A stretch of 64,000 nt of DNA from Pseudonocardia autotrophica (GCF_000717175.1 NZ_JNYD01000022.1:1-64000), one strand, 5' to 3'; counted from the stretch's first letter, positions 8,961-18,383 are shown. The notes: generated from the sequence alone by a model not told the origin. Numbers and translations are program-made.

Positions 8961-10513
8961 GCGGCCACTTCTCCGAGCTGCTGCGCTTCTGGGCGCGTCG
9001 GCTGCCCGACCACCTCGCCGTCCGGTTCGCCGAGCGCGAGTACACCTGGGCCGAGCTGGACCGCGCCGCGGACGAGCTGGCCGCCGGCCTGTACCGGGCC
9101 GGGCTGCGTCCGGGTGACGTGTTCGGCATCCTCATGACCAACAAGGTCCAGTTCGTCGAGGCGATGCACGCCGCGTTCCGCGTCGGTGCGGCCGTCGAGC
9201 TGCTCAACGTCCGGTTCACCGCGGCCGAGATGGTGCACCCGGTCGTCGACGCCGGCAGCCGCATGGTCGTCACCGAGCCCGCGCTCGTCCCGGTGCTCGC
9301 CGACGCCCGCACCGCGGTGCTCGGTCTCACCGTGCTCACCACGGAACCGGTGGAGGGCTGCACCCCGCTCGACGACCTCCGGCTGACCGGCGAGCGGCCG
9401 CCGGCCCGTCGTCCGCACCCGGAGGAGACGGCGCTGCTCGCCTACACCTCCGGCACCACCGGCGTGCCCAAGGGCGCCATGCTGCCGCACCGGGCGATCG
9501 TCGCCAACGGGAACGCCCGGGCCGTCGCGGACGCGCTGACCTGGAGGGACCGCGTCCTCATCATCGTGCCGCTGGCCTTCACGGGCGGCTCGTCGAGCTA
9601 CCTGCGCGAGTCGGTGACCACCGGCGCCCCGGCGATCGTGCAGGGCACGTTCGACCCGCCGCAGATCCTGGAGCTGCTCGAACGCGAGCGGATCACCGTG
9701 TGCTCGGCCGTGCCGGTGGTGTGGGAGGGAGTGCTCGCGCTCCCACAGCTCGCCGACGCCGACCTGTCCGCGTTGCGCGCCGGGGTCGGCGCGGGCGCGC
9801 CGATGGCGATCGAGGTGATCCGCGCCTGGCAGCGGCTCGGCGTCGGCATGCGCCAGGGCTACGGGCAGACCGAGTTCGCCGGCGGCTACGCCACCCTGCT
9901 CTACGAGGACGAGGCCGCGGACCACGTCGGGTCGGTCGGGCGCGTGATCATGCACCACGAGATCCGGGTCGTCGACTCCGCCGACCGGGACGTCCCGGTC
10001 GGCGAGCCCGGCCAGATCCTCCTGCGTGGCCCGTCGGTGATGACGGGGTACTGGAAGCGTCCGGAGGCGACCGCCGAGACCCTCGCGGGTGGCTGGCTGC
10101 ACACCGGCGACATCGGCCGGCTCGACGAGCACGGCTTCCTCACCCTGGTGGACCGGGCCAAGGACATGCTGATCTCCGGCGGGCTCAACGTGTACCCGGC
10201 GGAGATCGAGACCGTGCTGGCCGGGCGGCCCGGGCTGGAGGAGTGCGCGGTCGTCGGGGTCCCGCACGAGCGCTGGGGCGAGGTCCCGATGCTCGTCGTG
10301 CCGGACCTGGACCGGGTCGACGTCGACGAGCTGCGATCGCACGTCGGCACGGTCCTGGCCGACTACCGCCGTCCGAAGTGGATCGTCGGAACCGGCGCCC
10401 CGCTGCCGCGCACGCTCGGCGGCAAGATCCTCAAGCGCGAGATCCGCGCGGCCTATCCCGAGGTGCCGCCCGACGCGGTGCCGCTCACCACCACCCGGGG
10501 GAACCGGACATGA
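8957..10513 (+). CDS. AMP-forming acyl-CoA synthetase (ligase 2)
   Basis: Adenylate-forming ligase of 518 aa. The P-loop YTSGTTGVPKG is at residues 163-173, YGQTE near 305, HTGDIG near 385 and the catalytic Lys in LGGKILKREIR near 500. The GTG start overlaps the CaiB stop (GTGA), and its own stop overlaps the Rieske ATG (ATGA), so the three genes are translationally coupled. It is expected to make a CoA thioester that is the substrate or product handled by its neighbours. A ligase and a CoA-transferase in one operon gives two routes to CoA activation. Confidence 0.93.
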   Translation: MSGHFSELLRFWARRLPDHLAVRFAEREYTWAELDRAADELAAGLYRAGLRPGDVFGILMTNKVQFVEAMHAAFRVGAAVELLNVRFTAAEMVHPVVDAGSRMVVTEPALVPVLADARTAVLGLTVLTTEPVEGCTPLDDLRLTGERPPARRPHPEETALLAYTSGTTGVPKGAMLPHRAIVANGNARAVADALTWRDRVLIIVPLAFTGGSSSYLRESVTTGAPAIVQGTFDPPQILELLERERITVCSAVPVVWEGVLALPQLADADLSALRAGVGAGAPMAIEVIRAWQRLGVGMRQGYGQTEFAGGYATLLYEDEAADHVGSVGRVIMHHEIRVVDSADRDVPVGEPGQILLRGPSVMTGYWKRPEATAETLAGGWLHTGDIGRLDEHGFLTLVDRAKDMLISGGLNVYPAEIETVLAGRPGLEECAVVGVPHERWGEVPMLVVPDLDRVDVDELRSHVGTVLADYRRPKWIVGTGAPLPRTLGGKILKREIRAAYPEVPPDAVPLTTTRGNRT

Positions 10514-11655
10514 GCCTGCTGAACAGCGACGTCGCCGACCTGCTCACCGAGCACCTCAAGGCCGGCACGACGGAGATGTCGCCGACGGACCTCCGCGTGC
10601 CGATCGCGCACTTCGTCAGCGAGGAGCGGGCCGCGAAGGAGCGCGAGCTGATGGCCCGACTCCCGGTGATCATCGGACACGGGTCGGAGATCGCCGAGCG
10701 CGGCAGCTTCGTCACCCGTGAGGTGCTGGGCATCCCGCTGCTCGTCGTCCGGAAGTCGGACGGGACGGTCGGCGGCTACCTCAACATCTGCCGGCACCGC
10801 GGCGGCCGGGTCGCGGACGCGCCCTGCGGGAAGCAGCGCTACTTCACCTGCCACTACCACGGCTGGAGCTACAGCCGGGAGGACGGCGGGCTGCGCGGGG
10901 TCCCCTACGACGACTTCTACACCCACGTCGACAAGGACCGGCACGGCCTGCACACCATCCGCGTCGAGGAGCGGCACGGGTTCCTCTTCGCGGACCTGTC
11001 CGGCCGGCAGGACTGGGACATCGACGACTGGCTCGGCCCGGAGGTGGACGCGCAGCTGGCCCCGTTCGGCCTCGACGGCGCGGAGATCTTCCTCGACAGG
11101 TCCTTCACCCTGGACATCAACTGGAAGATCGTCCTGGACGGCGCGATCGACGTCCTGCACCCGAAGTTCCTGCACCCCACCGGCGTCGGCAAGCTGATCG
11201 AGACGAACACCAGCGTGTGGCGGCAGTACGGGCGGCACGGGCAGTCCTTCAGCCCGCGCACGCGGATGGGCGACGCCGCCCGCGCCGGCGAGCCGACCGA
11301 CGCGAGCTTCCGGTACATGGGCAGCAACCTGTTCCTCTACCCGAACTCGATGGTCATCTCCACGCCGGACCACGTCGAGTTCTGGACGGTCTGGCCGGAC
11401 ACCGGGACCGCGGGCCGCTCCACCACGCAGATCCGCTTCCTGGTCCGTCCGGAGAAGCGCGACGAGCGCATCGAGCGCCGGATCATGCGGAGCTGGGAGA
11501 TCCTCGAGGAGGCCGCCGTCCAGGAGGACTGGCCGATGGAGCTGACCATCCAGCAGAACGCCGAGGCCCACCCGCACGGCACCTTCCTCTACGGCCGCAA
11601 CGAGCAGTCCTGCCAGCACCTGCACCGCGAGTTGGCGGCGGACCTGGGGGACTGA
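10510..11655 (+). CDS. Rieske non-haem iron oxygenase, alpha subunit 2
   Basis: Ring-hydroxylating oxygenase large subunit of 381 aa. Rieske ligands are C94/H96 and C114/H117; the iron histidines are H217 and H222 in DVLHPKFLH. The ATG at 10510 overlaps the ligase stop. It is the last gene of the CaiB-ligase-Rieske operon, so the oxygenase may act on a CoA-activated or CoA-releasing substrate; this is inference from order only. No beta subunit or ferredoxin gene is adjacent. Confidence 0.92.
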   Translation: MSLLNSDVADLLTEHLKAGTTEMSPTDLRVPIAHFVSEERAAKERELMARLPVIIGHGSEIAERGSFVTREVLGIPLLVVRKSDGTVGGYLNICRHRGGRVADAPCGKQRYFTCHYHGWSYSREDGGLRGVPYDDFYTHVDKDRHGLHTIRVEERHGFLFADLSGRQDWDIDDWLGPEVDAQLAPFGLDGAEIFLDRSFTLDINWKIVLDGAIDVLHPKFLHPTGVGKLIETNTSVWRQYGRHGQSFSPRTRMGDAARAGEPTDASFRYMGSNLFLYPNSMVISTPDHVEFWTVWPDTGTAGRSTTQIRFLVRPEKRDERIERRIMRSWEILEEAAVQEDWPMELTIQQNAEAHPHGTFLYGRNEQSCQHLHRELAADLGD

Positions 11656-11656
11656 G

Positions 11657-11674
11657 CCGGAGCTCAGGCTCCGG
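11657..11674 (+). terminator. Hairpin after the Rieske 2 operon
   Basis: CCGGAGC-TCAG-GCTCCGG forms a perfect 7-bp stem with a 4-nt loop directly after the stop codon of the Rieske gene. There is no long T-tract. The placement at an operon end, facing a degenerate region, supports termination. Confidence 0.5.
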
Positions 11675-11688
11675 TCGGGATCATCGTC

Positions 11689-12028
11689 GTAGCCGAACGC
11701 GTGGAAGAAGGGGCTGACGATGGCGTAGCGGCCGCCGTCCCGGAACCCGGCGAGGCGGGAGAAGTCGAAGTAGCCGCGCAGGTTCTGGGCGTGTGTGGTG
11801 AGCACGCCCTTGGGACGGCCGGTGGTCCCGGAGGTGAAGAGGACGTCCGAGATGCAGTCGCCGTCGATCTGGGTCACCACGTCGTCCGGCGTCACCGATT
11901 CGGCCAGGAATACGTCCCACCCCAGAGCCCCGTCGGCCAGCAGTGCGCCGAAGGTGCGCCAGCGCCGGTCACCCCGCTCTCCGCCGAGAACCCCTGTTGC
12001 CAGCGGAACCCTACGATCTCGACAGGGG
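11689..12028 (-). pseudogene. Remnant of an AMP-forming acyl-CoA synthetase
   Basis: Reading the minus strand from about 12028 gives a continuous frame through WRTFGALLADG, the P-loop FTSGTTGRPKG (about 11838-11806) and SPFFHAFGY near 11691. It then loses similarity. This is the middle of a FadD-like ligase: the first about 150 and the last 250 or more residues of a normal 500-550 aa enzyme are missing. The fragment abuts the P450 stop codon. It is decayed coding DNA, not a functional gene. Boundaries are approximate. Confidence 0.7.
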
Positions 12029-13237
12029 TCAGGACGTCTCCGGGGTGAACCGGATGCGCAGCGAGTTGATCCCTCGCACCTGGCTGTGGTGCAGCTCGGG
12101 CGTGTGCTCGGGGTCCAGCTCGAAGTCCGGGATCCGGCGGAGGATCTCCGCGAGGGCGACCGAGAGCTCGATGCGGGCGAGGTGCGAGCCGACGCAGCGG
12201 TGCGGGCCGCCGCTGAACGCGAGGTGCCGGTTCGGGGTCCGGTCGATGCGCAGCTCGTCGGGCGCGGGGAACTCCCGCGGGTCCCGGTTGGCCGCGGACA
12301 GCATGACCAGCACCATGTCGCCGGGCTGCAGGGTCACCCCCTGCAGCGTCGTCTCGCGGGTGACGACCCGGCCGGCGGCCACCGGTGCCTCGACCCGGAG
12401 CAGCTCCTCGACGGTGCCGCCCAGCAGGGACGGGTCGTCGAGCAGCCGCTGCCGCTCCTGCGGGTTGCGAACGAGATGGATGAGCCCCAGGCCCAGCACA
12501 CCGCGCACGGTGTGCAGCCCGCCGAGCATCAGCAGCCAGAACATCCGGAGCAGCTCGTCGTCCGTCAGCGGACGGCCCTCGAACTCCGCGTCGACGATCT
12601 GCGAGGTCGGGTCCTGGCCGTCGCCGCCGCGGCGGTCGGCGATCACGCCGGTGAAGTAGGCGAAGACCTCCTCGTTGGCCTTCTGGCGGAACGCCGCGTC
12701 CTCCTCCGCCGGGGCACCGGGTTTCCCGACGAGGATCGCCTCGGTCCACTCGGTGAAGCGCTCGCCGTCGTCGAGCGGCCAGCCCATCAGGGAGACGAAC
12801 GTGGCCATCGTCAGCGGGTGCGCCAGCTCCTGCACGACGTCGCAGCGCCCGCGCCCGGCGAAGCCGTCGATCAGCGACGTGGTGGTGTGCCGGATCGCCT
12901 CCTCCAGCGCGCGCATCCGGCCCGGGTTGAAGAGCGGGTTGAGGATCTGCCGGTACAGCTTGTGCTCGGGCGGGTCGATCTGCAGCGGGATCGCCGGCAC
13001 CGGCGCGACCACGGGGACCTGGTTCTGTGTGTTGGAGAAGGTCTCCCAGTCCCGGACGACCGCGTGGACGTCGTCATAGCGGGTGACGATCCAGTGCCCG
13101 CCGTGCAGCGGGGACCAGGCGACCGGCGTCTTCTCCTGCAGCACGGCGAGCGCGTCGTGGGGATCGGCCAGCGCCGGGTCGGTGATGTCGAAGTCGGTGA
13201 TCAGCTCGGCGGGGACGTCCTCGAGACGGGTGGGCAC
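12029..13237 (-). CDS. Cytochrome P450 (1), non-canonical I-helix
   Basis: Bacterial class I P450 of 402 aa. The haem motif FSGGPHRCVG has the thiolate ligand at C348; the K-helix ExxR is E278-R281. The I-helix reads GGLHTV at 239-244, with His where P450s normally carry the proton-relay Asp/Glu. The GTG start at 13237 matches the MPTRxEDVPAEL opening of the close paralogue at 26532-27734. It is the last gene of a minus-strand operon running from the ligase at 18215. No ferredoxin gene is adjacent. The substrate is unknown. Confidence 0.92.
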   Translation of the reverse strand: MPTRLEDVPAELITDFDITDPALADPHDALAVLQEKTPVAWSPLHGGHWIVTRYDDVHAVVRDWETFSNTQNQVPVVAPVPAIPLQIDPPEHKLYRQILNPLFNPGRMRALEEAIRHTTTSLIDGFAGRGRCDVVQELAHPLTMATFVSLMGWPLDDGERFTEWTEAILVGKPGAPAEEDAAFRQKANEEVFAYFTGVIADRRGGDGQDPTSQIVDAEFEGRPLTDDELLRMFWLLMLGGLHTVRGVLGLGLIHLVRNPQERQRLLDDPSLLGGTVEELLRVEAPVAAGRVVTRETTLQGVTLQPGDMVLVMLSAANRDPREFPAPDELRIDRTPNRHLAFSGGPHRCVGSHLARIELSVALAEILRRIPDFELDPEHTPELHHSQVRGINSLRIRFTPETS

Positions 13238-13271
13238 TGGCGTCGCCTTTCTGTGGTGGGGGGCGTCCGGG

Positions 13272-14435
13272 TCAGCCGGCGGAGCCGCCTCGCCCGGCGG
13301 CGTAGTCCGCCTGGGCCTTGCGGATGCCGGCGTGGAAGCGCTCGCTGAAGCCGTCCTTGCGCTCCGCGGTCCACGCGTAGGAGCGGTTCAGGGAGTCGGT
13401 GGTGCCGGTGAAGCGGGGCATGATCTCGTCGGCGAACAGCTCGTACTGACGGGTCGTCGCGGCGGTGTCCGCCCAGTCGTGGGCGGTGAGCAGGAAGGTG
13501 CCGAAGCCGCTGGTCAGCTCGACGAGCCCGCGGACGTAGTCGGCCACCCGGTCCGGCCCGCCGATACAGCCGTACCCGGACTCGTTGACCCGGCGCACCA
13601 GCTCCTCGTGGGAGACCTCCTCGCCCGGTGCGATCATCTGCATCGGGGTCGTGACGTGCCGGTACGCCATGAAGTCCGCCAGCCCGAACCGGGTGTCCTC
13701 GAGCGCCTGCTCGTCCGACTCGGCGAGGTGCACGTTCCCGACGATCGCCCAGTCGTCCCGCCTCACGGTCTGCCCGTGCGCGGCTGCCTCGGCCTCCGTG
13801 ATCCCCCAGGTCTTCGCCAGCAGCTCCGCGGCGGCGGCCGAGGTTCCGCCGACGGACAGCAGCCCCAGCCCGTGCCGGCCCGCCAGCTTCGGCCCCGACG
13901 GCGACATGGCTGCGGCGACGGCGAGCGGGATCCCACCGGGCCGGTAGCCCTGGAGCTGCAGCCGGGCGTCGTCGAGGGTGAACCAGTCCGTCTTGCGGTG
14001 GACGGGGCCGGAGGTCCCGAGCAGCTCGATGATCGCGTCGAGCGCCTCCTCCATCCGCGGCCGGAGCAGGTCGTAGTCCATGCCCATCATCTGCGAGTCC
14101 GCGACGAGCGCGCCAGGACCGAACCCGATCCGGATGCGGCCGCGCGTCATGTGGTCGAGGAACGCGATCCGGTCCGCCACCATCAGCGGATGGTGGTACG
14201 GCAGCGAGATCACACCGCTGCACAGCTCGATCCGGGAGGTCCGCTGGGCGGCCGCGGCGATCATCAACTCGGGTGAGGGGGTGTACTCGAACCCGCCGCT
14301 GTGGTGCTCGCCGAACCAGACCTGGGCGTAGCCGAGGCGGTCGAGGGCCTCGATGTGCCGCAGGTCCTGCTCGATCGCGACGGCAGGGCTGCGGCGGGGG
14401 TTGTGGTACGGCGGCATGAACAGGCCGAAGCGCAA
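13272..14435 (-). CDS. LLM-class flavin-dependent oxidoreductase
   Basis: Luciferase-like monooxygenase-fold protein of 387 aa with the typical N-terminus MRFGLFMPPYHNP and a central GFGPGALVADSQMMG segment. Family members use FMN or F420; which one cannot be decided here. A TTG start at 14435 is used because it gives the family N-terminus and has GGGAG 7-11 bp upstream. It lies between the alcohol dehydrogenase (28-bp gap) and the P450 (35-bp gap) in one operon. A two-component flavin monooxygenase role is plausible, but no reductase gene is present beside it. Confidence 0.88.
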   Translation of the reverse strand: MRFGLFMPPYHNPRRSPAVAIEQDLRHIEALDRLGYAQVWFGEHHSGGFEYTPSPELMIAAAAQRTSRIELCSGVISLPYHHPLMVADRIAFLDHMTRGRIRIGFGPGALVADSQMMGMDYDLLRPRMEEALDAIIELLGTSGPVHRKTDWFTLDDARLQLQGYRPGGIPLAVAAAMSPSGPKLAGRHGLGLLSVGGTSAAAAELLAKTWGITEAEAAAHGQTVRRDDWAIVGNVHLAESDEQALEDTRFGLADFMAYRHVTTPMQMIAPGEEVSHEELVRRVNESGYGCIGGPDRVADYVRGLVELTSGFGTFLLTAHDWADTAATTRQYELFADEIMPRFTGTTDSLNRSYAWTAERKDGFSERFHAGIRKAQADYAAGRGGSAG

Positions 14436-14462
14436 GGGATGCTCCCGTCGGGTGGAGTGGAC

Positions 14463-15578
14463 TCAGCCGGAATGCACGACGACGCTGCGCAGCGTGCTGC
14501 CCTCGTACATCGCCGCGTAGCCGTCGTTGATCTCGTCGAGGGTGAAGGTGCGGCTGATCAGCTCGTCGAGCTTGAGATGCCCGGCGCGGTACAGGTCGAG
14601 CAGGGCGGGGACCGCCTTCGTCGGGGACCACGCGCCGTAGAGGCAGCCCTGGATCCGCTTCTGGTAGGCCGAGAGCTGAGCGAGGTCCAGGGGGATCGGG
14701 CTCGGTGCCCGTCCGGGGACCGCGGTGGCGACCACCGTGCCGTCCTTGCGGACGGCGTCGAAGGCCTGGGCGATGTGCTCGCCCTTCAGCACGCTCGTGG
14801 TCACGACGGCGACGTCCGCGCCCTGGCCGTTGGTGAGCGACCGGGCGAGGTCCGCGGCCTCCTCGATCGACTCGACCGCGTCGGTGGCCCCGAACTGCAG
14901 CGCGCTGGACCGGCGGAAGGGAAGCGGGTCGGCGGCGATGATCCGGACCGCACCGGCGTGCTTCGCGCCCTGCACCGCGTTGATCCCCAGACCCCCGGTG
15001 CCCATCACGATCACGACGTTCCCCGGCTCCACGCCGCCCGCGTTGACGGCCGAGCCCCATCCGGTGGGAACACCGCAGCCGACGAGCGCCGCGGTCTGCA
15101 GCGGGATGTCCTTTCCGATCGGGACGCAGCACAGCTCGGGCACCACGCTGTACTGCGAGAACGTCCCGACGAACGCGGCCTGGGCGACATCCCGGCCGTC
15201 GAGGTGCATCCGGTAGGTGCCGTCGAGCATGGCGCCCTTCGGAATCAGCGCACCGAGGTCGCACAGGTTCTGCATCCCGCCCGCGCACCAGCGGCAGCGC
15301 CCGCAGCCGGGGATGAACGCCGTGACGACGTGGTCGCCGGGCTTCAGCATGGTGACGCCCGGGCCGACCTCCTCGACGACGCCCGCTCCCTCGTGGCCGC
15401 CGCAGTAGGGCAGGACCTGGGTCGCGTTGTCGCCGGTCGCGTGGTGCTCGTCGGAGTGGCAGAGGCCGGTGGCGACGTACCGGACCAGCACCTCGTTCGC
15501 GCGGGGCTCGTCGACGTCGACCTCGACGACCTCCCACTTACCGGGTACCTCCATGAGCAGAGCTGCTCTGGACTTCAT
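14463..15578 (-). CDS. Zn-dependent alcohol dehydrogenase, NDMA/mycofactocin-type
   Basis: Medium-chain dehydrogenase of 371 aa. Catalytic-zinc ligands include C40 and H62; the structural zinc cysteines are C92, C95, C98 and C106. The nucleotide-binding loop is GTGGLG near 187. The overall sequence resembles the Rxyl_3153-type NDMA-dependent alcohol dehydrogenases, which hold NAD tightly and are thought to pass electrons to mycofactocin. The start at 15578 follows GAGGAGGA. It probably oxidises an alcohol made by the P450 or LLM enzyme in the same operon. Confidence 0.88.
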   Translation of the reverse strand: MKSRAALLMEVPGKWEVVEVDVDEPRANEVLVRYVATGLCHSDEHHATGDNATQVLPYCGGHEGAGVVEEVGPGVTMLKPGDHVVTAFIPGCGRCRWCAGGMQNLCDLGALIPKGAMLDGTYRMHLDGRDVAQAAFVGTFSQYSVVPELCCVPIGKDIPLQTAALVGCGVPTGWGSAVNAGGVEPGNVVIVMGTGGLGINAVQGAKHAGAVRIIAADPLPFRRSSALQFGATDAVESIEEAADLARSLTNGQGADVAVVTTSVLKGEHIAQAFDAVRKDGTVVATAVPGRAPSPIPLDLAQLSAYQKRIQGCLYGAWSPTKAVPALLDLYRAGHLKLDELISRTFTLDEINDGYAAMYEGSTLRSVVVHSG

Positions 15579-15615
15579 CGGTCCTCCTCCTCGCGCGCCC
15601 ATGAGGGGCGCGTGG

Positions 15616-16707
15616 TCACTGGCCGAGGGCGGCCAGGGTGTCGTGGTCGGCGACGGCCGCGGCGTAGCGCTCGCCCATCAGCCGGCAGACCTCCTCGCCC
15701 TGCTTCTCGGGCGGGCACACGGCGAACAGCAGGCCGTGCAGGTGGTGGCGGCGGTAGGCCGCCCAGGCCTCGTCGAAGGTGGGGGCGGGGGCACCGGTCG
15801 CGGCGAGCGCCGCCAGGTAGGTCCGCAGCAGGTCGCGTTCGCAGGCCCGGCGGGTCTCGACGTCGAGGGCGCCCACCAGGAAGTACGCCGTGTCGTCCGA
15901 CCACGGGCCGAGGCAGGCGACCTGCCAGTCGAGGAAGCGGATCGCGCCGTCGACCAGGTACGTGTTGCCGATGTGCGGGTCACCGTGCGCGAGGGACTGG
16001 ACGCCCGCGTCGTCAATCTCCCAGAGCTGGTGCATCGCCCGCTCCACACGCCGGCGATCGCGCATCGCGGGGGTGAAGCAGTCGGTGGTGGGCCGCTCCA
16101 GAGCCGCCGTCCAGTGGGCCTCGGACAGGAAGCCCGTGACGACGGTCCGGTACTGCGGCGAGCCGACGACGAGCCAGGGCGTGGCGCCGGGGCCGGTGCG
16201 GTCCCAGCTGCGCCCGTGCATGTCCGCCAGCAGCTCCAGCGCGGCCGCGACCTGGTCGGGGGTGTAGCGGTCCTGCGGTCGGCCGAACGCGACACCCGGC
16301 TCGCGCAGGTCGTCGAGCACGACGAGGCCCTGCTCGCCCTCGTCGTCGACCTCGGTGCCCCAGCAGCGAGGCACGACGTCGCCGAGCGCGGGGGCGATGT
16401 CGGCGTAGAAGCGGGCCTCCGCCCGGTAGCCGCGGTGCCCGAGGGCGCGCATGGCGTCGTCGAATCCGCCCTTGAGGCACAACGCCTCCGGCGGGCCGCC
16501 CTGCGGGTTCTGCGTGTACCCGACGCGCAGCATCACCTTGGTGGCCGTGCCCCACACGACCGAGTCGACCGCCACCTCGGCGACCTCGACGCCCGGGGTG
16601 GTGCGCGCGAGGATCCCGGTCAGCCACTCCGGCGTGATCCCCTCCAGGGCAGTGGGGGACCGGAGCGCGGTGCTCTGCGTCGATGATTCGCTCGCACGCT
16701 CACTCAT
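15616..16707 (-). CDS. APH/ecdysteroid-kinase-like small-molecule phosphotransferase
   Basis: Protein-kinase-like phosphotransferase of 363 aa. The Brenner motif HGDPHIGN is at 241-248, the metal-binding DW at 260-261 and a candidate ATP-binding Lys at 79 (CLKGG). The ATG overlaps the ligase stop (ATGA), so the gene is firmly in the catabolic operon. This argues for phosphorylation of a hydroxylated pathway intermediate rather than an antibiotic. ACAD10/ACAD11-type kinases that phosphorylate 4-hydroxyacids before acyl-CoA dehydrogenase action are the closest known logic; this is inference. Confidence 0.85.
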   Translation of the reverse strand: MSERASESSTQSTALRSPTALEGITPEWLTGILARTTPGVEVAEVAVDSVVWGTATKVMLRVGYTQNPQGGPPEALCLKGGFDDAMRALGHRGYRAEARFYADIAPALGDVVPRCWGTEVDDEGEQGLVVLDDLREPGVAFGRPQDRYTPDQVAAALELLADMHGRSWDRTGPGATPWLVVGSPQYRTVVTGFLSEAHWTAALERPTTDCFTPAMRDRRRVERAMHQLWEIDDAGVQSLAHGDPHIGNTYLVDGAIRFLDWQVACLGPWSDDTAYFLVGALDVETRRACERDLLRTYLAALAATGAPAPTFDEAWAAYRRHHLHGLLFAVCPPEKQGEEVCRLMGERYAAAVADHDTLAALGQ

Positions 16708-18215
16708 CGGACCTTGGCGTGCGTGGCGGGGACGTCGGCGTAGAGCTCCCGGATCTCGCGGCGCGCGATCTTGCCGCTCGCCATGCGCGGCAGCGGGTCC
16801 GCGGCGTGCACCACGTACCGGGGGACCTTGTAGCCCGCTAGGTGCTCGGTGCAGTGGGCGACGACGGCCGCTCCGTCGGGCGCGTCGAGACCGTGTACTA
16901 CCGCCGCCGGGGTCTCGCCGAACCGCTCGTCGGCCACGGGGACCACGCACACCTCGTCGACCCCGGGCAGCCCGGCGATCACGTTCTCGATCTCCGACGG
17001 TGCGATGTTGTACCCGCCGGAGATGATCAGGTCCTTCATCCGGTCGACCATCCGGATCAGTCCGGTCTCGTCGGCGACGCCGAGGTCGCCGGTGTGGAAC
17101 CAGCCGTCCCGCCACGCCGCCTCGGTCGCCTCGGGGTTCCGCCAGTACCCCGGCGTGATCGACGGGCCCTTCGCGACGATCTCGCCCTCCTCACCCGGCG
17201 CGCACTCGGCGCCGTCCGCCCGGACGACCCGGTGCGGGGTGAAGACCGAGCCGCGACCGACCGCCTCCGGGTGCGCGATCGCCTCCTCGACGGGGTTCAT
17301 CGACGACAGGCCGTGCAGCTCCGTCATCCCGTAGGACTGCCGGAGCACGACGCCCTTGTCCAGCCAGACCTTCAGGTTGTCCGGAGACACACGCGCACCG
17401 GCCACGGTGGCCAGCTGGATGCAGGAGAGGTCGGCCTCCGCGAACTCGGGCAGCGCGGACATCTGCTCGAACAGCAGCGGCACGCCGCACACCACCTCGA
17501 CCCGCTGCTCGCTGATGCGCTGCAGCATCGCCTTGGCGTCGAAGCCGCGCTCGTAGAACAGCGTCATGCCGCGAGTGAGCGGGTGCAGGACATGCCACGG
17601 GAGGCCCGGCATCCCCGACATGGACAGCACGAAGATCATCCGGCCGCCCGGACGCATCACGGGCTCGGTCACCGCGAACTCGGTGAGGAAGCTGACGAAG
17701 CTGCGGTGGGAGAGCGTGACGCCCTTGGGCTTCGACGTGGTGCCGCTGGTGTAGACGATGATCGCGACGTCGTCCGGGTCGACCGTGGGCGGCGGCACCG
17801 GGGTGTGCGGCGCCGTGCGCTGCTCGGCGAAGGACTCCATCGGCAGCAGCCGGATCGGGTCGTCCCCGATCGCGTCCGCCATCCGCTCGCGGGACGCCTC
17901 GTCGGCGACCACCGCGACGGGCTCGGCGTCGGTGAGCTGGTGGCGGAACTCCGTGGGCGTGAAGCGGTTGTTGAACGGAACGGCGACGGCGCCGAGCTTC
18001 AGGGCGCCGATCGCGGAGGCGATCCACTCCAGACTGTTGGCGCCGACGAATCCGACACGGTCGCCGTTGCCGACGCCGAGCGCGGCGAGCCGATGGGCGG
18101 CGTTGTCGGTCCAGCGGTCGAGGGTCGCGTAGTCCACCTCGTCCGTGCCGTCGAAGACGATCGCGAGGCGGTCGGGGTTGTTGCGCGCCCACCAGCGGAC
18201 GCCGTCGGTGATCAT
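16704..18215 (-). CDS. AMP-forming acyl-CoA synthetase (ligase 3)
   Basis: Adenylate-forming ligase of 503 aa, with P-loop YTSGTTSKPKG at 155-165, YGMTE near 297 and the catalytic Lys in MASGKIARREIRE. It is strongly similar to ligase 1 (104-1624). The start at 18215 is preferred over an upstream in-frame Met because it aligns with the ligase 1 N-terminus and has GGGAGA upstream. It is the first gene of the operon that continues through kinase, ADH, LLM and P450. Promoter and operator lie at 18354-18383. Confidence 0.93.
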   Translation of the reverse strand: MITDGVRWWARNNPDRLAIVFDGTDEVDYATLDRWTDNAAHRLAALGVGNGDRVGFVGANSLEWIASAIGALKLGAVAVPFNNRFTPTEFRHQLTDAEPVAVVADEASRERMADAIGDDPIRLLPMESFAEQRTAPHTPVPPPTVDPDDVAIIVYTSGTTSKPKGVTLSHRSFVSFLTEFAVTEPVMRPGGRMIFVLSMSGMPGLPWHVLHPLTRGMTLFYERGFDAKAMLQRISEQRVEVVCGVPLLFEQMSALPEFAEADLSCIQLATVAGARVSPDNLKVWLDKGVVLRQSYGMTELHGLSSMNPVEEAIAHPEAVGRGSVFTPHRVVRADGAECAPGEEGEIVAKGPSITPGYWRNPEATEAAWRDGWFHTGDLGVADETGLIRMVDRMKDLIISGGYNIAPSEIENVIAGLPGVDEVCVVPVADERFGETPAAVVHGLDAPDGAAVVAHCTEHLAGYKVPRYVVHAADPLPRMASGKIARREIRELYADVPATHAKVR

Positions 18216-18353
18216 GCGGTTCTCCCGGTGGTGGGCAGGAGAGGGTGGCGCCGGACGCGCAGCGAATCGGGACGCGAGGGCATTCGTCCGCACTCCTGTC
18301 TGCATTGACGAGGTATCGCACGGAAATGGCTCGGAAAAGCCGAACGAAAACTT

Positions 18354-18383
18354 ACCTTACGATGGTAGGTAGAGGGGTGTCAA
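18354..18383 (-). promoter_or_regulatory. Promoter plus ACCT-N9-AGGT operator for the 18215-12029 operon
   Basis: On the minus strand, TTGACA (18383-18378), an 18-bp spacer and TAAGGT (18359-18354) form a good sigma-70-type promoter. The operator ACCT-TACGATGGT-AGGT occupies 18354-18370 and covers the -10 element, so a bound repressor would block polymerase. This is one of the three sites with perfect arms in the window. The paralogue C TetR gene ends 29 bp upstream of this site. Confidence 0.8.

Noticed and set aside
8957..10513. Possible fusion of CaiB and ligase from a single long frame beginning at 7742
   Set aside because: The part before 8957 is a shadow of the CaiB gene in another frame. 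The ligase has its own GTG overlapping the CaiB stop.
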